Shown: one piece after another, positions 1 to 8,763 of the stretch | Layout: every line of letters starts with the position of its first letter | How positions within the stretch are numbered: position 1 is the stretch's first letter | Assembly (NCBI GenBank): GCA_002951815.1 | Contig: CP019454.1 | Location: 2,232,001-2,296,000 of the forward strand | Length of the DNA: 64,000 bases | Direction of reading: 5' to 3' | Source: Sulfobacillus thermotolerans | GTDB lineage: Bacteria > Bacillota > Sulfobacillia > Sulfobacillales > Sulfobacillaceae | The notes under the pieces: model-generated | What the model saw: the letters and a program-made list of their open reading frames with translations, nothing else | What the model was told of the DNA's origin: nothing | The model's database searches: none | Translations under genes and position numbers: made by a program

Positions 1-2
1 GG

Positions 3-710
3 GCCACGACGATGTTTGCGGTGTTTGCTTTTTTGCATGCGACCCCAAATATGGCGTTGGCCATGAATGCGGCCAGAACGCCCAATCCCGTGACGTACAT
101 TCTGTCCGCGACGGTCGGAGTGACCTTTTCTAAAATATTTTTGTGGGTGGTGATTGTGGCCTTTTTGTCATGCGGCGCGGCTGTGGAGGCTGCCGCGACT
201 CGGGTCTTTTATTCTTATGCGAGGGACCAGGTCATTCCCTTTCACCGTTTCTTAAGCTACGTATCTCCTAAATACCACACCCCCATAAATGCTCTTTGGG
301 TATCGGCGATTATTGCGTTGTTGCTGAGCCTTTCCGCGCGGTTCGAGTCTATTTTGACGAGTTTTGCTGTAGTTGGTATTTATCTCGCGTTCCAAATGAT
401 TATGCTAGGTGCATTAATCGCCCGGAGTCGTGGCGTCAAGGCTGACAAACTTTTCACCTTGCGGGGATGGGCCTGGCCCATCAATATTGTGGCCTTAATT
501 TACGGCATCGGGATGATTATCAATTTAGCACGGCCCACGACGCCATCTGCGCCCTGGTATATTGATTACGAGGTGATATTAGCTACGTCGGTGATCATTG
601 TCGCCGGGTTTATGGTCTATTACCTGTCGCCCGCCGCCCATCAAGCGCGCCACTTGAAGAAAGAGTCCGTGATATCGGCCGAATCGGGACAGTCAGGAGG
701 CCTTTTATGA
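3..710 (+). CDS. APC-family amino-acid permease, C-terminal part
   Basis: This is the C-terminal part of a membrane transporter of the amino acid-polyamine-organocation superfamily, which imports amino acids or related cations. The reading frame is open to the left edge of the window, so the true start lies outside. At least five hydrophobic segments are visible. The stretch around residues 60-90 ([11 protein letters not shown], then [11 protein letters not shown]) is the conserved loop seen in this family between transmembrane segments 7 and 9. The last 30 residues are polar and probably cytoplasmic. The substrate cannot be read from the sequence. The gene ends 31 bp before a broken CoA-transferase gene on the same strand. 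Confidence 0.8.
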   Translation, partial: ATTMFAVFAFLHATPNMALAMNAARTPNPVTYILSATVGVTFSKIFLWVVIVAFLSCGAAVEAAATRVFYSYARDQVIPFHRFLSYVSPKYHTPINALWVSAIIALLLSLSARFESILTSFAVVGIYLAFQMIMLGALIARSRGVKADKLFTLRGWAWPINIVALIYGIGMIINLARPTTPSAPWYIDYEVILATSVIIVAGFMVYYLSPAAHQARHLKKESVISAESGQSGGLL

Positions 711-741
711 GGGAGATGGTCGCAGTCGGGCGCAAAACTGC

Positions 742-1918
742 ATGAGGGAGAGTGAGAATACGGACGAGGTCATGCCCGGAAACTTGGATGGCATCCATGT
801 GCTCGATTTGTCCAGGGTACTGGCGGCTCCTTACGCGACTATGGCATTGGGCGACATGGGGGCGACAATCATCAAAATTGAGCGGCCTGAGACGGGCGAT
901 GAGACGAGACAATGGGGCCCACCCTTTTTAGGAAACGAATCCCGAATCCGCCTATTTTTTAAGTGCCAATCGCAACAAAAAGTCGTGTGTCGTTGATTTA
1001 GCCGATCCTGCAGGGCAAGATCTGGTTCGTACGTTAGCGACAAAGTGGGCTGACGTCGTGGTGGAGAACTTTAAACCCGGTAGTCTTGCGCGGTACGGGC
1101 TGGATTTAGAGGCTTTGCGCCGGCAAAATCCCCGCTTGGTCACGGCGACCTTGCGGGGATATCCACAGGGCGATGACCGGCCCGGCTATGACTTTGTGAT
1201 GCAGGCGGGAGCGGGCATTATGTCTTTAACCGGACCGCCGGAAGGTCCTCCATATAAAGTGGGCATTGCCATCGCAGACATTACGGCGGGTTTATTTCTT
1301 CTTTCAGGCATTTTGTCCGCCCTTGTCCATAGGGAGCGCACAGGCCAAGGGCAGCACCTTAACGTCTCGTTATTTGATGCGCAAATGGCTTGGTGGGCCA
1401 ATGTGGGCTTGGCCCATTTAGTCACGGGCCAGGATCCTAAACGGTGGGGAAATGCACATCCCCAGCTATCGCCGTATGAACTATTTGAGGCATCTGACGG
1501 TTATTTGGCGATTGCCGTAGGCAATGACAGGCAGTTCCAGTTTTTGGCCACGGCTTTGGAACATCCCATGTGGGCAAAGGATATCCGGTATCGTACAAAT
1601 CCTGACCGGGTTAAAAATCGTGGGAGGTTGCATCAGATTATCCAGGACGTTATCCAACACCGGCGAGTGTCCGATTGGGTGGCCGTTCTGGAGGATTATG
1701 GCGTGCCGGCCGGACCGGTGCGCACAGTGCCCGAGGCTTTGGCCTGGCGAGAAAGTTTACCCCATTCGCCCATCAGCGTCCTTGAGGGGATTCCGCAAAT
1801 CGCATTGCCATGGGATTTTTCGGACACGCAGTCACTGCCCAGGACACGTCCACCGCAGTTGGGGGAGCATACGGAAGAGGTGTGGATGCTCTACCATTCC
1901 TTGCGCGAAGGGCCGTAA
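742..1918 (+). pseudogene. Family III (CaiB/BaiF) CoA-transferase, frameshifted
   Basis: The gene would encode an acyl-CoA transferase of about 390 residues, moving CoA between carboxylic acids. The N-terminal part ([26 protein letters not shown]) reads in one frame to about 943. The rest ([26 protein letters not shown]) reads in another frame to the stop at 1918. The break is a near-tandem 7-bp repeat, GAATCCC at 937-943 and GAATCCG at 944-950. Removing one copy restores an unbroken [16 protein letters not shown], as expected of the family. The start may be ATG 742 or ATG 772; the latter has a slightly better purine-rich stretch before it. The lesion looks recent because no other damage is visible. 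A sequencing or assembly error is the alternative. Confidence 0.85.
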
Positions 1919-2023
1919 CATGTTGAAGGAACAATTCCCCTTGACCCTTAGGACCAATTTGAATAGGCAAGACCTTGTAAGGGAGACAAGGTTGGTAGCG
2001 GGTAGGACAAAGACGGAGGGTCA

Positions 2024-2470
2024 GTGTTGGCGGAAAAACATATTTTGACCGACGGCATCGTACAACTGCGCCCATTTTGTGAAGCTGACATGCGGTTACC
2101 TCAAGTCCTGAATTGGTATAAAGACCGCGAAGTTTTGGACGGTGTTGAAGGGCCATTGGCCCAGCCGTATGATCAAGCGCGGCTCGAACGGATGTACCGA
2201 TACCTCAATGACCACGCTGAGCTCTACATGATTGAGGTGCGAGGAGTACGCGGATGGGAGACCATTGGTGATGTGGCGCTTGCCCCTGATATGCTGCCGA
2301 TTGTTATTGGCGAAGCGGAGTGGCGATCAAGAGGCATTGGATCACGGGTCTTAGCCTTGTTGATTGACAGAGCACGAGAGTTGGGGTATTCCTCGCTATG
2401 GGCCAAGACGATTTGGACGGATAATATAAATAGTCAACGGCTGTTTGAGCGAATGGGCGGCGCTCCAATC
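2024..2470 (+). pseudogene. GNAT acetyltransferase, 3' end lost
   Basis: An N-acetyltransferase of the GNAT family, which uses acetyl-CoA to acetylate an amine of unknown identity. The acetyl-CoA pyrophosphate loop RSRGIGSRV lies near residues 101-109, and the typical last strand region SQRLFERMGG near 139-148. GGAGGG at 2015-2020 precedes GTG 2024 and TTG 2027; TTG 2027 has the better spacing. After about 2470 the frame runs on to 2737 with low-complexity, Arg/Ser-rich sequence unlike any GNAT tail. In a neighbouring frame this same DNA reads as a TnpB remnant. I infer that a transposon insertion removed the last residues. The fold core is nearly complete, so activity is not excluded. Confidence 0.65.
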
Positions 2471-2829
2471 TTTATGATGCGATGCCAACGTACCGGAGTA
2501 AACAAAGCTTGCCAACGATTGTGGTGTGACTCCTACCGCTGGCCGCCAAGCAGTCCCACCTCCAGACGGGTTCTCGCCGTTGGCGGAATCTTCAGGAGAG
2601 CAAACGGAAACAGCTCCGGAAAGTCAACCACCAGATCCGCAAGGTCCTGCACAATCAAACGAATGCCCCGAATCTTTGGCAAGAGGGTTCGAAGCGATCC
2701 TACGGGCGGACAAGAACAAAATCGTTCAGAACTATAGCGAAATGTGGAGTAGACTGTAGCGGGATACAACTGGATTCGTTATTGATCGTGGAGAGCGCGC
2801 AGGAGTGCTATGTTCGCACAAGGACTTAG
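2471..2829 (+). pseudogene. Decayed TnpB-type (IS200/IS605 or IS607) remnant
   Basis: A degenerate piece of a TnpB-like protein. In the frame starting CTG 2539 it reads LAAKQSHLQTG, then RRWRNLQESKRKQLRKVNHQ and IRKVLHNQT. This matches the basic helical segment that precedes the second catalytic residue in TnpB. The frame has a stop near 2527, with a TnpB-like stretch (MPTYRSKQSLPTIVV) just upstream. It continues downstream as poorly conserved sequence to QECYVRTRT, where intact TnpB proteins have the ESYTSRTC zinc-binding entry. The catalytic RuvC residues and zinc cysteines are missing. It cannot encode an active nuclease. Confidence 0.55.
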
Positions 2830-2918
2830 CGTGGAATGGGTATCCCAAGAGCCCGGCCGAAATCAGGGCTCTGGCGTAGGCGAATGACAAACCCGCATGG
2901 CATGGGGCCTAGGGGGTT

Positions 2919-4199
2919 TTAGGACACAATCTCTCGCTTTAGCGGATATTGGGCATATTCGCGCTCATGCATGATGTGCCATATGTGATTGACCGTGTCC
3001 CAAATATCGGTGTATGTGGTGTACAGTGGAGACGGAGCCAAGCGGATAACTTCCGGCGGCCGGTAGTCGGGGATGACCTGACGATCTTTGAGAGCTTTGC
3101 AGATACGAACGGCTTCGGGGTGGGCCAGAGCGACGTGACCACCGCGCTGTGCCTCCTCTTGAGGCGTTACCACTCGCACATTAAAATCTTTGAGGCGCGC
3201 CGTGGCCAATTCCATGAGATAGTGCGTGAGTTGCACGGATTTGGCGCGGATGATATCGATGGTTGTTTCCGAATACATGTCTAACGACCCGATGAGGGGC
3301 GCCAGGCTAAGAAGATGGGGCGTGCCGATTTGAAAGGCCCCGGCATCAGGGGCGGGAATCAACTGGTGGGCCATATCAAACTGCACTGTTTTGTCCGAGC
3401 TAAACCATCCCGCAAGACCGGGGCGTATGCCGTGGTGGCGTTCTGCGACGTACAGTGCAGCGACACTGCCGGGGCCTCCGTTTAGATATTTGTAGGTGCA
3501 CCAAAACGCAAAATCGACACCCCACTGGGAGAGAGCATGAGGTAAAACACCTACGGAATGGGCGAGATCAAAGCCAATTATGATATGGCGTTCATGCGCA
3601 GCTTCCGTTAACTTGGGTATATCGAGCAATTGTCCGCTGACGAAAAGAACCGAGGGCAATAAAACGAGCGCGACGTCAGGTGTCATGGCGTCGATAATGT
3701 CATCTTCGGACAACGTAAAGCCATCATGGCTGGGCACTTGCACTAACGCCTCATCAGGGGAGAGACCGTGCAGCAATAAGTGGCTGGATATCGCATAGAT
3801 GTCCGACGGGAAGGCCAGCGCATCAGCTAAAATTTTTCGGCGTTCGCCATGAGGGCGATAAAAGGTGGCGAGCAGTTGATGCAAATTTACGGTGGTAGAT
3901 CCCGTGACGATGACTTCGTGGGGCTGTGCCCCTACTAGGGGCGCCATCATATGTCCGAGGTGTTCAGACAGGTCAAACCAGCGGTAAGATCCGGTCGACC
4001 ACCCATCAATGCCGTAGGTCCGCCAACTGTCCAAGATGGCGAGTAAAGAGGCTTCTGCACGGCGGGACAAGAGACCTAATGAGTTGCCGTCTAGATAAAG
4101 ACATTGTGAAGCCATGGGAAACTCGTCACGGAACTGCGTTAGGGGCGCGGCACGGTCCAGTGATTCCGCAAAAGCTCGGGTTACCGGAATTTCTGTCAT
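2919..4199 (-). CDS. kynU: Kynureninase
   Basis: A PLP-dependent hydrolase that cleaves kynurenine (or 3-hydroxykynurenine) to anthranilate (or 3-hydroxyanthranilate) and alanine in tryptophan breakdown. At 426 residues it has the usual family length. Visible signatures are the N-terminal LYLDGNSLGLLSRRA (about 34-48), FDLAHSVGVLP with the PLP-pairing Asp near 211, and CTYKYLNGGPGS with the Schiff-base Lys near 237. The start at 4199 follows GAGGTG at good spacing. No tryptophan dioxygenase or kynurenine formamidase is next to it, so the pathway is either encoded elsewhere or the cell uses imported kynurenine. Confidence 0.93.
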   Translation of the reverse strand: MTEIPVTRAFAESLDRAAPLTQFRDEFPMASQCLYLDGNSLGLLSRRAEASLLAILDSWRTYGIDGWSTGSYRWFDLSEHLGHMMAPLVGAQPHEVIVTGSTTVNLHQLLATFYRPHGERRKILADALAFPSDIYAISSHLLLHGLSPDEALVQVPSHDGFTLSEDDIIDAMTPDVALVLLPSVLFVSGQLLDIPKLTEAAHERHIIIGFDLAHSVGVLPHALSQWGVDFAFWCTYKYLNGGPGSVAALYVAERHHGIRPGLAGWFSSDKTVQFDMAHQLIPAPDAGAFQIGTPHLLSLAPLIGSLDMYSETTIDIIRAKSVQLTHYLMELATARLKDFNVRVVTPQEEAQRGGHVALAHPEAVRICKALKDRQVIPDYRPPEVIRLAPSPLYTTYTDIWDTVNHIWHIMHEREYAQYPLKREIVS

Positions 4200-4607
4200 C
4201 TTATCACCTCAAAAGTATCCCGCCGCTTCTTAACCTCAGTCGTGACACACCATGCTTTGGACGGGAAAGTTGGTTCCATTGTATCCTAAAGCCTTCGAAA
4301 GGGGACTGCTTGTCACTGAGCGTCTGTGAAAAAAGGCTGTAGCCTTTTCAGGCAGGGAAGTAAAGGCTGGCACGGCATTTTTCGACGCCATGAAGCAGGC
4401 CTTCAAAGGCCTGCCGTCGATAGATGGAAAGAAGACTTACTGGCGTGTGGGGACAAGGTAGCGCCAAAGCATGGCGCCTTTCTCAGCAAAAGAAGATTGG
4501 TGCCCCGTGAAATGCGGGTCGTGACGCGGATCACGACATGAGCAACCCTAGTTTGATTTCTACTCGTAAGACGCAATGCATCATTATGACGATGATGCCT
4601 TATAGAC
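4200..4607. other. Gene-free stretch rich in stem-loops
   Basis: No convincing full gene lies here. Between about 4322 and 4540 there are four inverted repeats. One is AAAAGGCT/AGCCTTTT at 4331-4348. A second is GCAGGCCTT/AAGGCCTGC at 4395-4414, flanked by CGACG/CGTCG at 4383-4419. The others are GCGCC/GGCGC at 4461-4477 and GTCGTGA/TCACGAC at 4518-4537. On the plus strand a short open frame, TGA 4327 to TAG about 4459, reads in a coding-like way (VKAGTAFFDAMKQAFKGLPS) but has no start. It may be a structured RNA or the relic of a mobile element. I recognise neither. Confidence 0.4.
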
Positions 4608-4958
4608 CTAAAAAGTCACCATTTCGAATCCCTGTTTTATCGCTTGAACCAAATCGGCCCCGACATAATGCACGTCGACTTGCGGGTCGACACGGCGGAT
4701 TTCGTCGGCAATGCCTTTTTGTTCCGCGTGCATCTGACAGGCTATCGTAACAATCTCGAGTTCTTGAATTTTGTCGACCAATTTGGCAAACTGCCCGCGG
4801 TGGCGCTCTGTTAGCACATCAACGCCGTCGGCAAAAAAGCAAACCTTCACCTCTTCCAGTTCGTGACTTTGTTGGGCCACGATGGAAAATCCTAAACCGG
4901 CTTTGACTTTGGCAGGTTGATCGGGGCCCGATGCAATTATGACCATGAGTTTCGCCAT
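4608..4958 (-). CDS. DsrE/DsrF-like family protein
   Basis: A small soluble protein of 116 residues with the alpha/beta pattern of the DsrE/DsrF/YchN-like family, whose members relay sulfur or act as small scaffold proteins. It begins MAKLMVIIASGPDQPAK, then carries SIVAQQSHELEEVKVCFFADGVD in the second strand-helix unit and IVTIACQMHAEQKG in the third. Cysteines occur near residues 40 and 74; the second sits where sulfur-carrying DsrE proteins have their active Cys. AGGAGG lies at good spacing upstream of ATG 4958. No sulfur-oxidation genes adjoin it here, so its partner is unknown. Confidence 0.75.
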   Translation of the reverse strand: MAKLMVIIASGPDQPAKVKAGLGFSIVAQQSHELEEVKVCFFADGVDVLTERHRGQFAKLVDKIQELEIVTIACQMHAEQKGIADEIRRVDPQVDVHYVGADLVQAIKQGFEMVTF

Positions 4959-5270
4959 GAAATTCCTCCTGTTCTATCCATCAAGGAAAGCGGTGGGACG
5001 TGCACTAAAGCCGATCGTGTCTTTGCGGTGCCTTTGGACATGATCTTATATACGGTGAGAACGATTTAATCACCTCTACTTCCTCATAAAATATGATGCT
5101 AAAGGTGCGGAATTTCAATGGGGAATGGTCTCTTTTCCGCATGCGGTGATACCTAGGCTTTGCGGTGACGGCGATGCCTTTCTTAGGGCATTTCTTAAAG
5201 AGGGAATGCGTTTCGTAAGGTATGGGGGGAATCCGGAAGAAATAACGGCGAGAGCTGTGTGTCTATCCAC
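4959..5270. other. Gene-free stretch upstream of the ileS leader
   Basis: I see no gene here. It contains the divergent upstream region of the DsrE-like gene and a weak hairpin around 5174-5195 (ATGCC/GGGCAT). Start-to-stop frames in it are short and lack ribosome sites. Confidence 0.4.
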
Positions 5271-5273
5271 GTT

Positions 5274-5301
5274 TTGCTAGCCGCCAAAGCTATGTTAAAA
5301 T
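5274..5301 (+). promoter_or_regulatory. Putative promoter of the ileS T-box transcript
   Basis: TTGCTA at 5274-5279 and TAAAAT at 5296-5301 are separated by 16 nt and resemble a SigA -35/-10 pair. Transcription would start near 5308, just before the T-box Stem I. Inferred from sequence only. Confidence 0.45.
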
Positions 5302-5307
5302 GGGAAA

Positions 5308-5551
5308 AACGCTCAACACAATGATTGGGACACCATGTGCTTGTCCGCTGGCTCAGAGATCTGGAGTTTTGGTGCAATCCAGACCATGATAGGCATATTG
5401 ATCCCCCAAGAGTGCCCTGGTGAACTGACAGTAGCCGGGCCGGCAGACGACCGTTATTTGTCTAAGCGCCTCAGAATCTGCTGCGAGGATCTGAGGAACA
5501 AGGGTGGTACCGCGCCACGACGTCCCTTACGCCAGGGGCGTTATTTTATTT
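5308..5551 (+). promoter_or_regulatory. T-box riboswitch leader of ileS
   Basis: A tRNA-sensing leader. The diagnostic T-box sequence AGGGTGGTACCGCG is at 5501-5514. Stem III is CCTCAGA 5469-5475 paired with TCTGAGG 5490-5496. The apical part of Stem I is CTGGA/TCCAG around the GGTGC loop near 5361-5381. The terminator is ACGTCCCT 5520-5527 paired with AGGGGCGT 5534-5541, followed by a T-rich run to 5551. Uncharged tRNA-Ile should pair with the specifier codon and the T-box bulge, favouring read-through. Candidate specifiers are ATT 5397-5399 or ATC 5401-5403. Both encode Ile, but I could not fix the specifier loop by hand. Confidence 0.92.
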
Positions 5552-5563
5552 AGGAGGGTGATT

Positions 5564-8302
5564 ATGGATTACCGACCGACGCTGCAATTGCCGAAAACGT
5601 CATTTCCGATGAAAGGCAATTTGCCCGCCAAAGAACCCGAGTGGCTCGCCGCATGGGCAGCGCAAGGGTTATATCAAGCGCAACGTGAACAAAGGGCGCA
5701 TGACGAAAAGTTTGTGTTGCACGATGGGCCGCCTTATGCCAACGGCGATATTCACACGGGCACGGCCTTAAATAAAATCCTCAAGGATATGATTAATCGT
5801 TACTGGACCTTAGCCGGTTACGATGTGGCGTACGTGCCCGGGTGGGATACGCACGGACTGCCTATTGAAATGCGAGCGTTAAAGCAATTGGGAGTTTCTC
5901 AGCACCAGATTGATCCTGTGGCACTGCGCAAGGAATGTGCGGCGGTGGCTCGGCACTATATTGGGCTCATGACCCAAGAGTTTCAGCGGTTGGGGATTTT
6001 GGGGGATTGGGAGCATCCGTATATCACGATGAGTCCTGAATATGAGGGCGCGGAGTTGGAAGTATTTGCAGCCATGGTGGAAAAGGGATTAATTTACCGG
6101 GACTTAAAGCCGGTTTATTGGTGCCCGCATTGTGAAACGGCTCTGGCCGAAGGCGAGATTGAATACCATAACCACCGGTCTCGGGCCATTTATGTGGCAT
6201 TTCCCGTCAAGGATAGTGGGGATCTGTTGCCAGCAGGAACACGTGCGGTGATTTGGACCACAACACCATGGACCATTCCAGCGAACGTGGCTATCGCACT
6301 GAATCCTGACATTCTGTATCAGGTCGTGGAGACGAAGGAATTCGGCTTCTTATTGGTGGCTGTGGATTTGACCGAGACCCTTGCGCAGAAAATGGGATGG
6401 ACGATGGTGCGCACTTATGGCCCTTGGCCCGGGCGCGAACTGGAAGGTGTTATAACCACCCATCCCTATTTAGGGCATGATGTCCCTTTGATTTTAGGCG
6501 ATCACGTCACCAGTGAAAGTGGAACCGGTTTAGTGCACACGGCACCAGGACACGGGATGGAAGACTTTGAGGCAGGGCGCCAGTATCACTTGTCTGTTGT
6601 GCAGCCATTGAACGACCAAGGAATCTACGTAGACGGCACGCCGCTTGTCGCGGGCTTATTCTACCAAGATGCCAATGCGGTGGTCATTGACAAACTTCAA
6701 GAGGTGGGAGCCCTGCTACTCGAGGAGCCGTTAGAGCATCAATACGCCCATTGCTGGCGGTGCAAAAATCCCGTGATTTTCCGGGCGACTCAGCAGTGGT
6801 TCATGTCCATTGACCGGGTCCGGGAAAAACTGACGGAAGCCACTTATTCCGTCAAGTGGGATCCCGAGTGGGGTGGGGACCGAATGCGGCAGATGGTGGA
6901 AAATCGCCAGGATTGGTGTCTCTCCCGCCAACGGGTCTGGGGTGTACCCATTCCCGCCTTTTACTGCCAGTCCTGTCATACGGCCGTTCTCGATGCTCCG
7001 CTCATTCGCCATATCGCGGGTATTATTAGCCAAGAAGGCGCCGATTTGTGGTGGCAGCAGGGTCCCGAGCACTTTTTGCCTGAAGACTATAAATGTCCTG
7101 AATGCGGCAGCCGTGATTTAGTGCAAGAACATGACATTTTTGACGTGTGGTTGGACTCGGGTTCGAGCCAAGCTGCGGTCTTAGCGGGACACCGCCATTT
7201 GAAATGGCCAGCTGACTTGGTCCTAGAAGGCAACGATCAATATCGTGGGTGGTTCAATAGTTTGTTAACGACCGCCGTGGCCGCAAAAGATCAAGCGCCA
7301 TATCACATGGTTTTGACCCATGGCATGGTTCTTGACAAATCCGGACAAGAAATGCACAAGTCGTTAGGCAATACCATTGACCCCATGGATATCGTGGCGC
7401 AGTATGGGGCGGACATTTTGCGGTTATGGGTGGCCAGCAGTGACTACCGCAATGACGTCCGGATTTCTGATGAAATCCTGCGGCAGTTGGGCGAAAGCTA
7501 CCGTAAGATTCGCAATACGTTTCGGTTTCTGCTAGGCAATCTAGCAGGATTTGACGGCGCGGGCAAGGCGCGTCCGCATTTGGCCGATCCGTTAAATCGC
7601 TGGATTGTGCATACGGTCAACAGCTGGAGCGGCGAAGCGAGGGTGTCCTATGAAGGCTACGCGTTTCATCAAGTAGTGCACAGCTTGCTGCATCTGGTGA
7701 CCACGGACTTGTCAAGTGTCTATCTAGACGTCATCAAAGACCGTTTATATACGCTGGCACCCAATGATCCCTTGCGCCAAGAAACGTTGTATGTGCTGCA
7801 TTACATTTTGGACGTAATGATGCGTTTGGTGGCTCCCATTTTGGTGTTTACCAGCGATGAAGTGTATCAGTACGCGCCCAAAGAGGCCGATGCGCCTATG
7901 TCCGTGCATTTGCTGCGGTGGCCTGATGTGTGGGCGGTTGGCTATACACCCGAAGAAGATGAGCGCATGACACGGATGCTGCGATACCGAGAAGTGGTGT
8001 TAAAAGCCCTAGAACGCGTCCGCGCCGACAAAACCATCGGTAATGCGTTAGAAGGCGTCGTCACGTTGACGATCCCCGTGTCTGACCCGCCATTTACGAA
8101 GGAAGACCGGGCCTTGTTGACCGAAATGACGATGGCTGCTGACATTGTGGCCCATGTTGGTGAGACGTTAGAGGCCCATGCGGAACGCACGACGTGGCAG
8201 CGTTGTGAAAGATGTTGGCGGTACACGCCCGATGTTGGAACCCATGAGGAATATCCCGATCTTTGCGAGCGTTGCCATGATGTGTTGCAGGTGATGCTTT
8301 GA
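5564..8302 (+). CDS. ileS: Isoleucyl-tRNA synthetase
   Basis: Charges tRNA-Ile with isoleucine; cytoplasmic class I synthetase of 912 residues, normal for the bacterial type with a C-terminal zinc finger. The HIGH-type signature is DGPPYANGDIHTGTALNK (about 54-71). The KMSKS-type loop is degenerate and reads MHKSLGN near 597. An editing domain (WTTTPWTIPAN) lies between them. The C-terminus has CERCWRY and LCERCHD, the zinc ligands. I chose ATG 5564 because AGGAGG sits at 5552-5557 and the frame upstream lies inside the T-box terminator. Expression is controlled by the T-box just before it. The stop overlaps the lspA start by one base. Confidence 0.97.
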   Translation: MDYRPTLQLPKTSFPMKGNLPAKEPEWLAAWAAQGLYQAQREQRAHDEKFVLHDGPPYANGDIHTGTALNKILKDMINRYWTLAGYDVAYVPGWDTHGLPIEMRALKQLGVSQHQIDPVALRKECAAVARHYIGLMTQEFQRLGILGDWEHPYITMSPEYEGAELEVFAAMVEKGLIYRDLKPVYWCPHCETALAEGEIEYHNHRSRAIYVAFPVKDSGDLLPAGTRAVIWTTTPWTIPANVAIALNPDILYQVVETKEFGFLLVAVDLTETLAQKMGWTMVRTYGPWPGRELEGVITTHPYLGHDVPLILGDHVTSESGTGLVHTAPGHGMEDFEAGRQYHLSVVQPLNDQGIYVDGTPLVAGLFYQDANAVVIDKLQEVGALLLEEPLEHQYAHCWRCKNPVIFRATQQWFMSIDRVREKLTEATYSVKWDPEWGGDRMRQMVENRQDWCLSRQRVWGVPIPAFYCQSCHTAVLDAPLIRHIAGIISQEGADLWWQQGPEHFLPEDYKCPECGSRDLVQEHDIFDVWLDSGSSQAAVLAGHRHLKWPADLVLEGNDQYRGWFNSLLTTAVAAKDQAPYHMVLTHGMVLDKSGQEMHKSLGNTIDPMDIVAQYGADILRLWVASSDYRNDVRISDEILRQLGESYRKIRNTFRFLLGNLAGFDGAGKARPHLADPLNRWIVHTVNSWSGEARVSYEGYAFHQVVHSLLHLVTTDLSSVYLDVIKDRLYTLAPNDPLRQETLYVLHYILDVMMRLVAPILVFTSDEVYQYAPKEADAPMSVHLLRWPDVWAVGYTPEEDERMTRMLRYREVVLKALERVRADKTIGNALEGVVTLTIPVSDPPFTKEDRALLTEMTMAADIVAHVGETLEAHAERTTWQRCERCWRYTPDVGTHEEYPDLCERCHDVLQVML

Positions 8303-8763
8303 TGTCCAAGCGAGCAGCTGGGGTTTGGGTTATTGCCGCGATCATTCTCGTGGCTGATTTACTGATTCAAGACCATATTGCCAAGACGATGGTGCCGGGG
8401 CAAAGTATTCCCGTCTTGCCGCCGGTGCTGTCGTGGACCTACATTCTAAACAATGGGGCGGCTTTTAGTTTGTTGAGAGGGGGGACCCCCCTCTTTATTC
8501 TTGTTGCGTTCGCTTTGTTAGTTGCCATCGTCGTATACACCGTGAGACATCCCGATCTGCCAGGACCCATGGTGGTTGCTTTGGGCCTGCTAGCGGGGGG
8601 ATCGGCCGGAAATTTGTGGGACCGCATCATATCCGGACGCGTTGTGGATTATATCCATGTCATTGATTGGCCCGTCTTTAATCTGGCCGATTCTGCGATT
8701 GTGGTGGGGATGGCACTTGGCGTCTACTACTACTGGAGGCAAGACAAACGTGGAGAGTCTTGA
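8302..8763 (+). CDS. lspA: Lipoprotein signal peptidase (signal peptidase II)
   Basis: A membrane aspartyl protease that removes signal peptides from prolipoproteins. It has 153 residues and four hydrophobic segments. NNGAAFSLL (about 50-58) is the conserved periplasmic box. The catalytic Asp residues are in RVVDYI and FNLADSAI (about 115 and 129), with GNLWDRI preceding them. ATG 8302 overlaps the ileS TGA; a TTG one codon earlier is possible. It is co-transcribed with ileS and the pseudouridine synthase behind it, an ileS-lspA-rluD order common in bacteria. Confidence 0.95.
   Translation: MSKRAAGVWVIAAIILVADLLIQDHIAKTMVPGQSIPVLPPVLSWTYILNNGAAFSLLRGGTPLFILVAFALLVAIVVYTVRHPDLPGPMVVALGLLAGGSAGNLWDRIISGRVVDYIHVIDWPVFNLADSAIVVGMALGVYYYWRQDKRGES

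Noticed and set aside
5504-5563. In-frame GTG start for ileS inside the leader
   Set aside because: It lies inside the T-box and terminator; AGGAGG before ATG 5564 gives the normal IleRS N-terminus.
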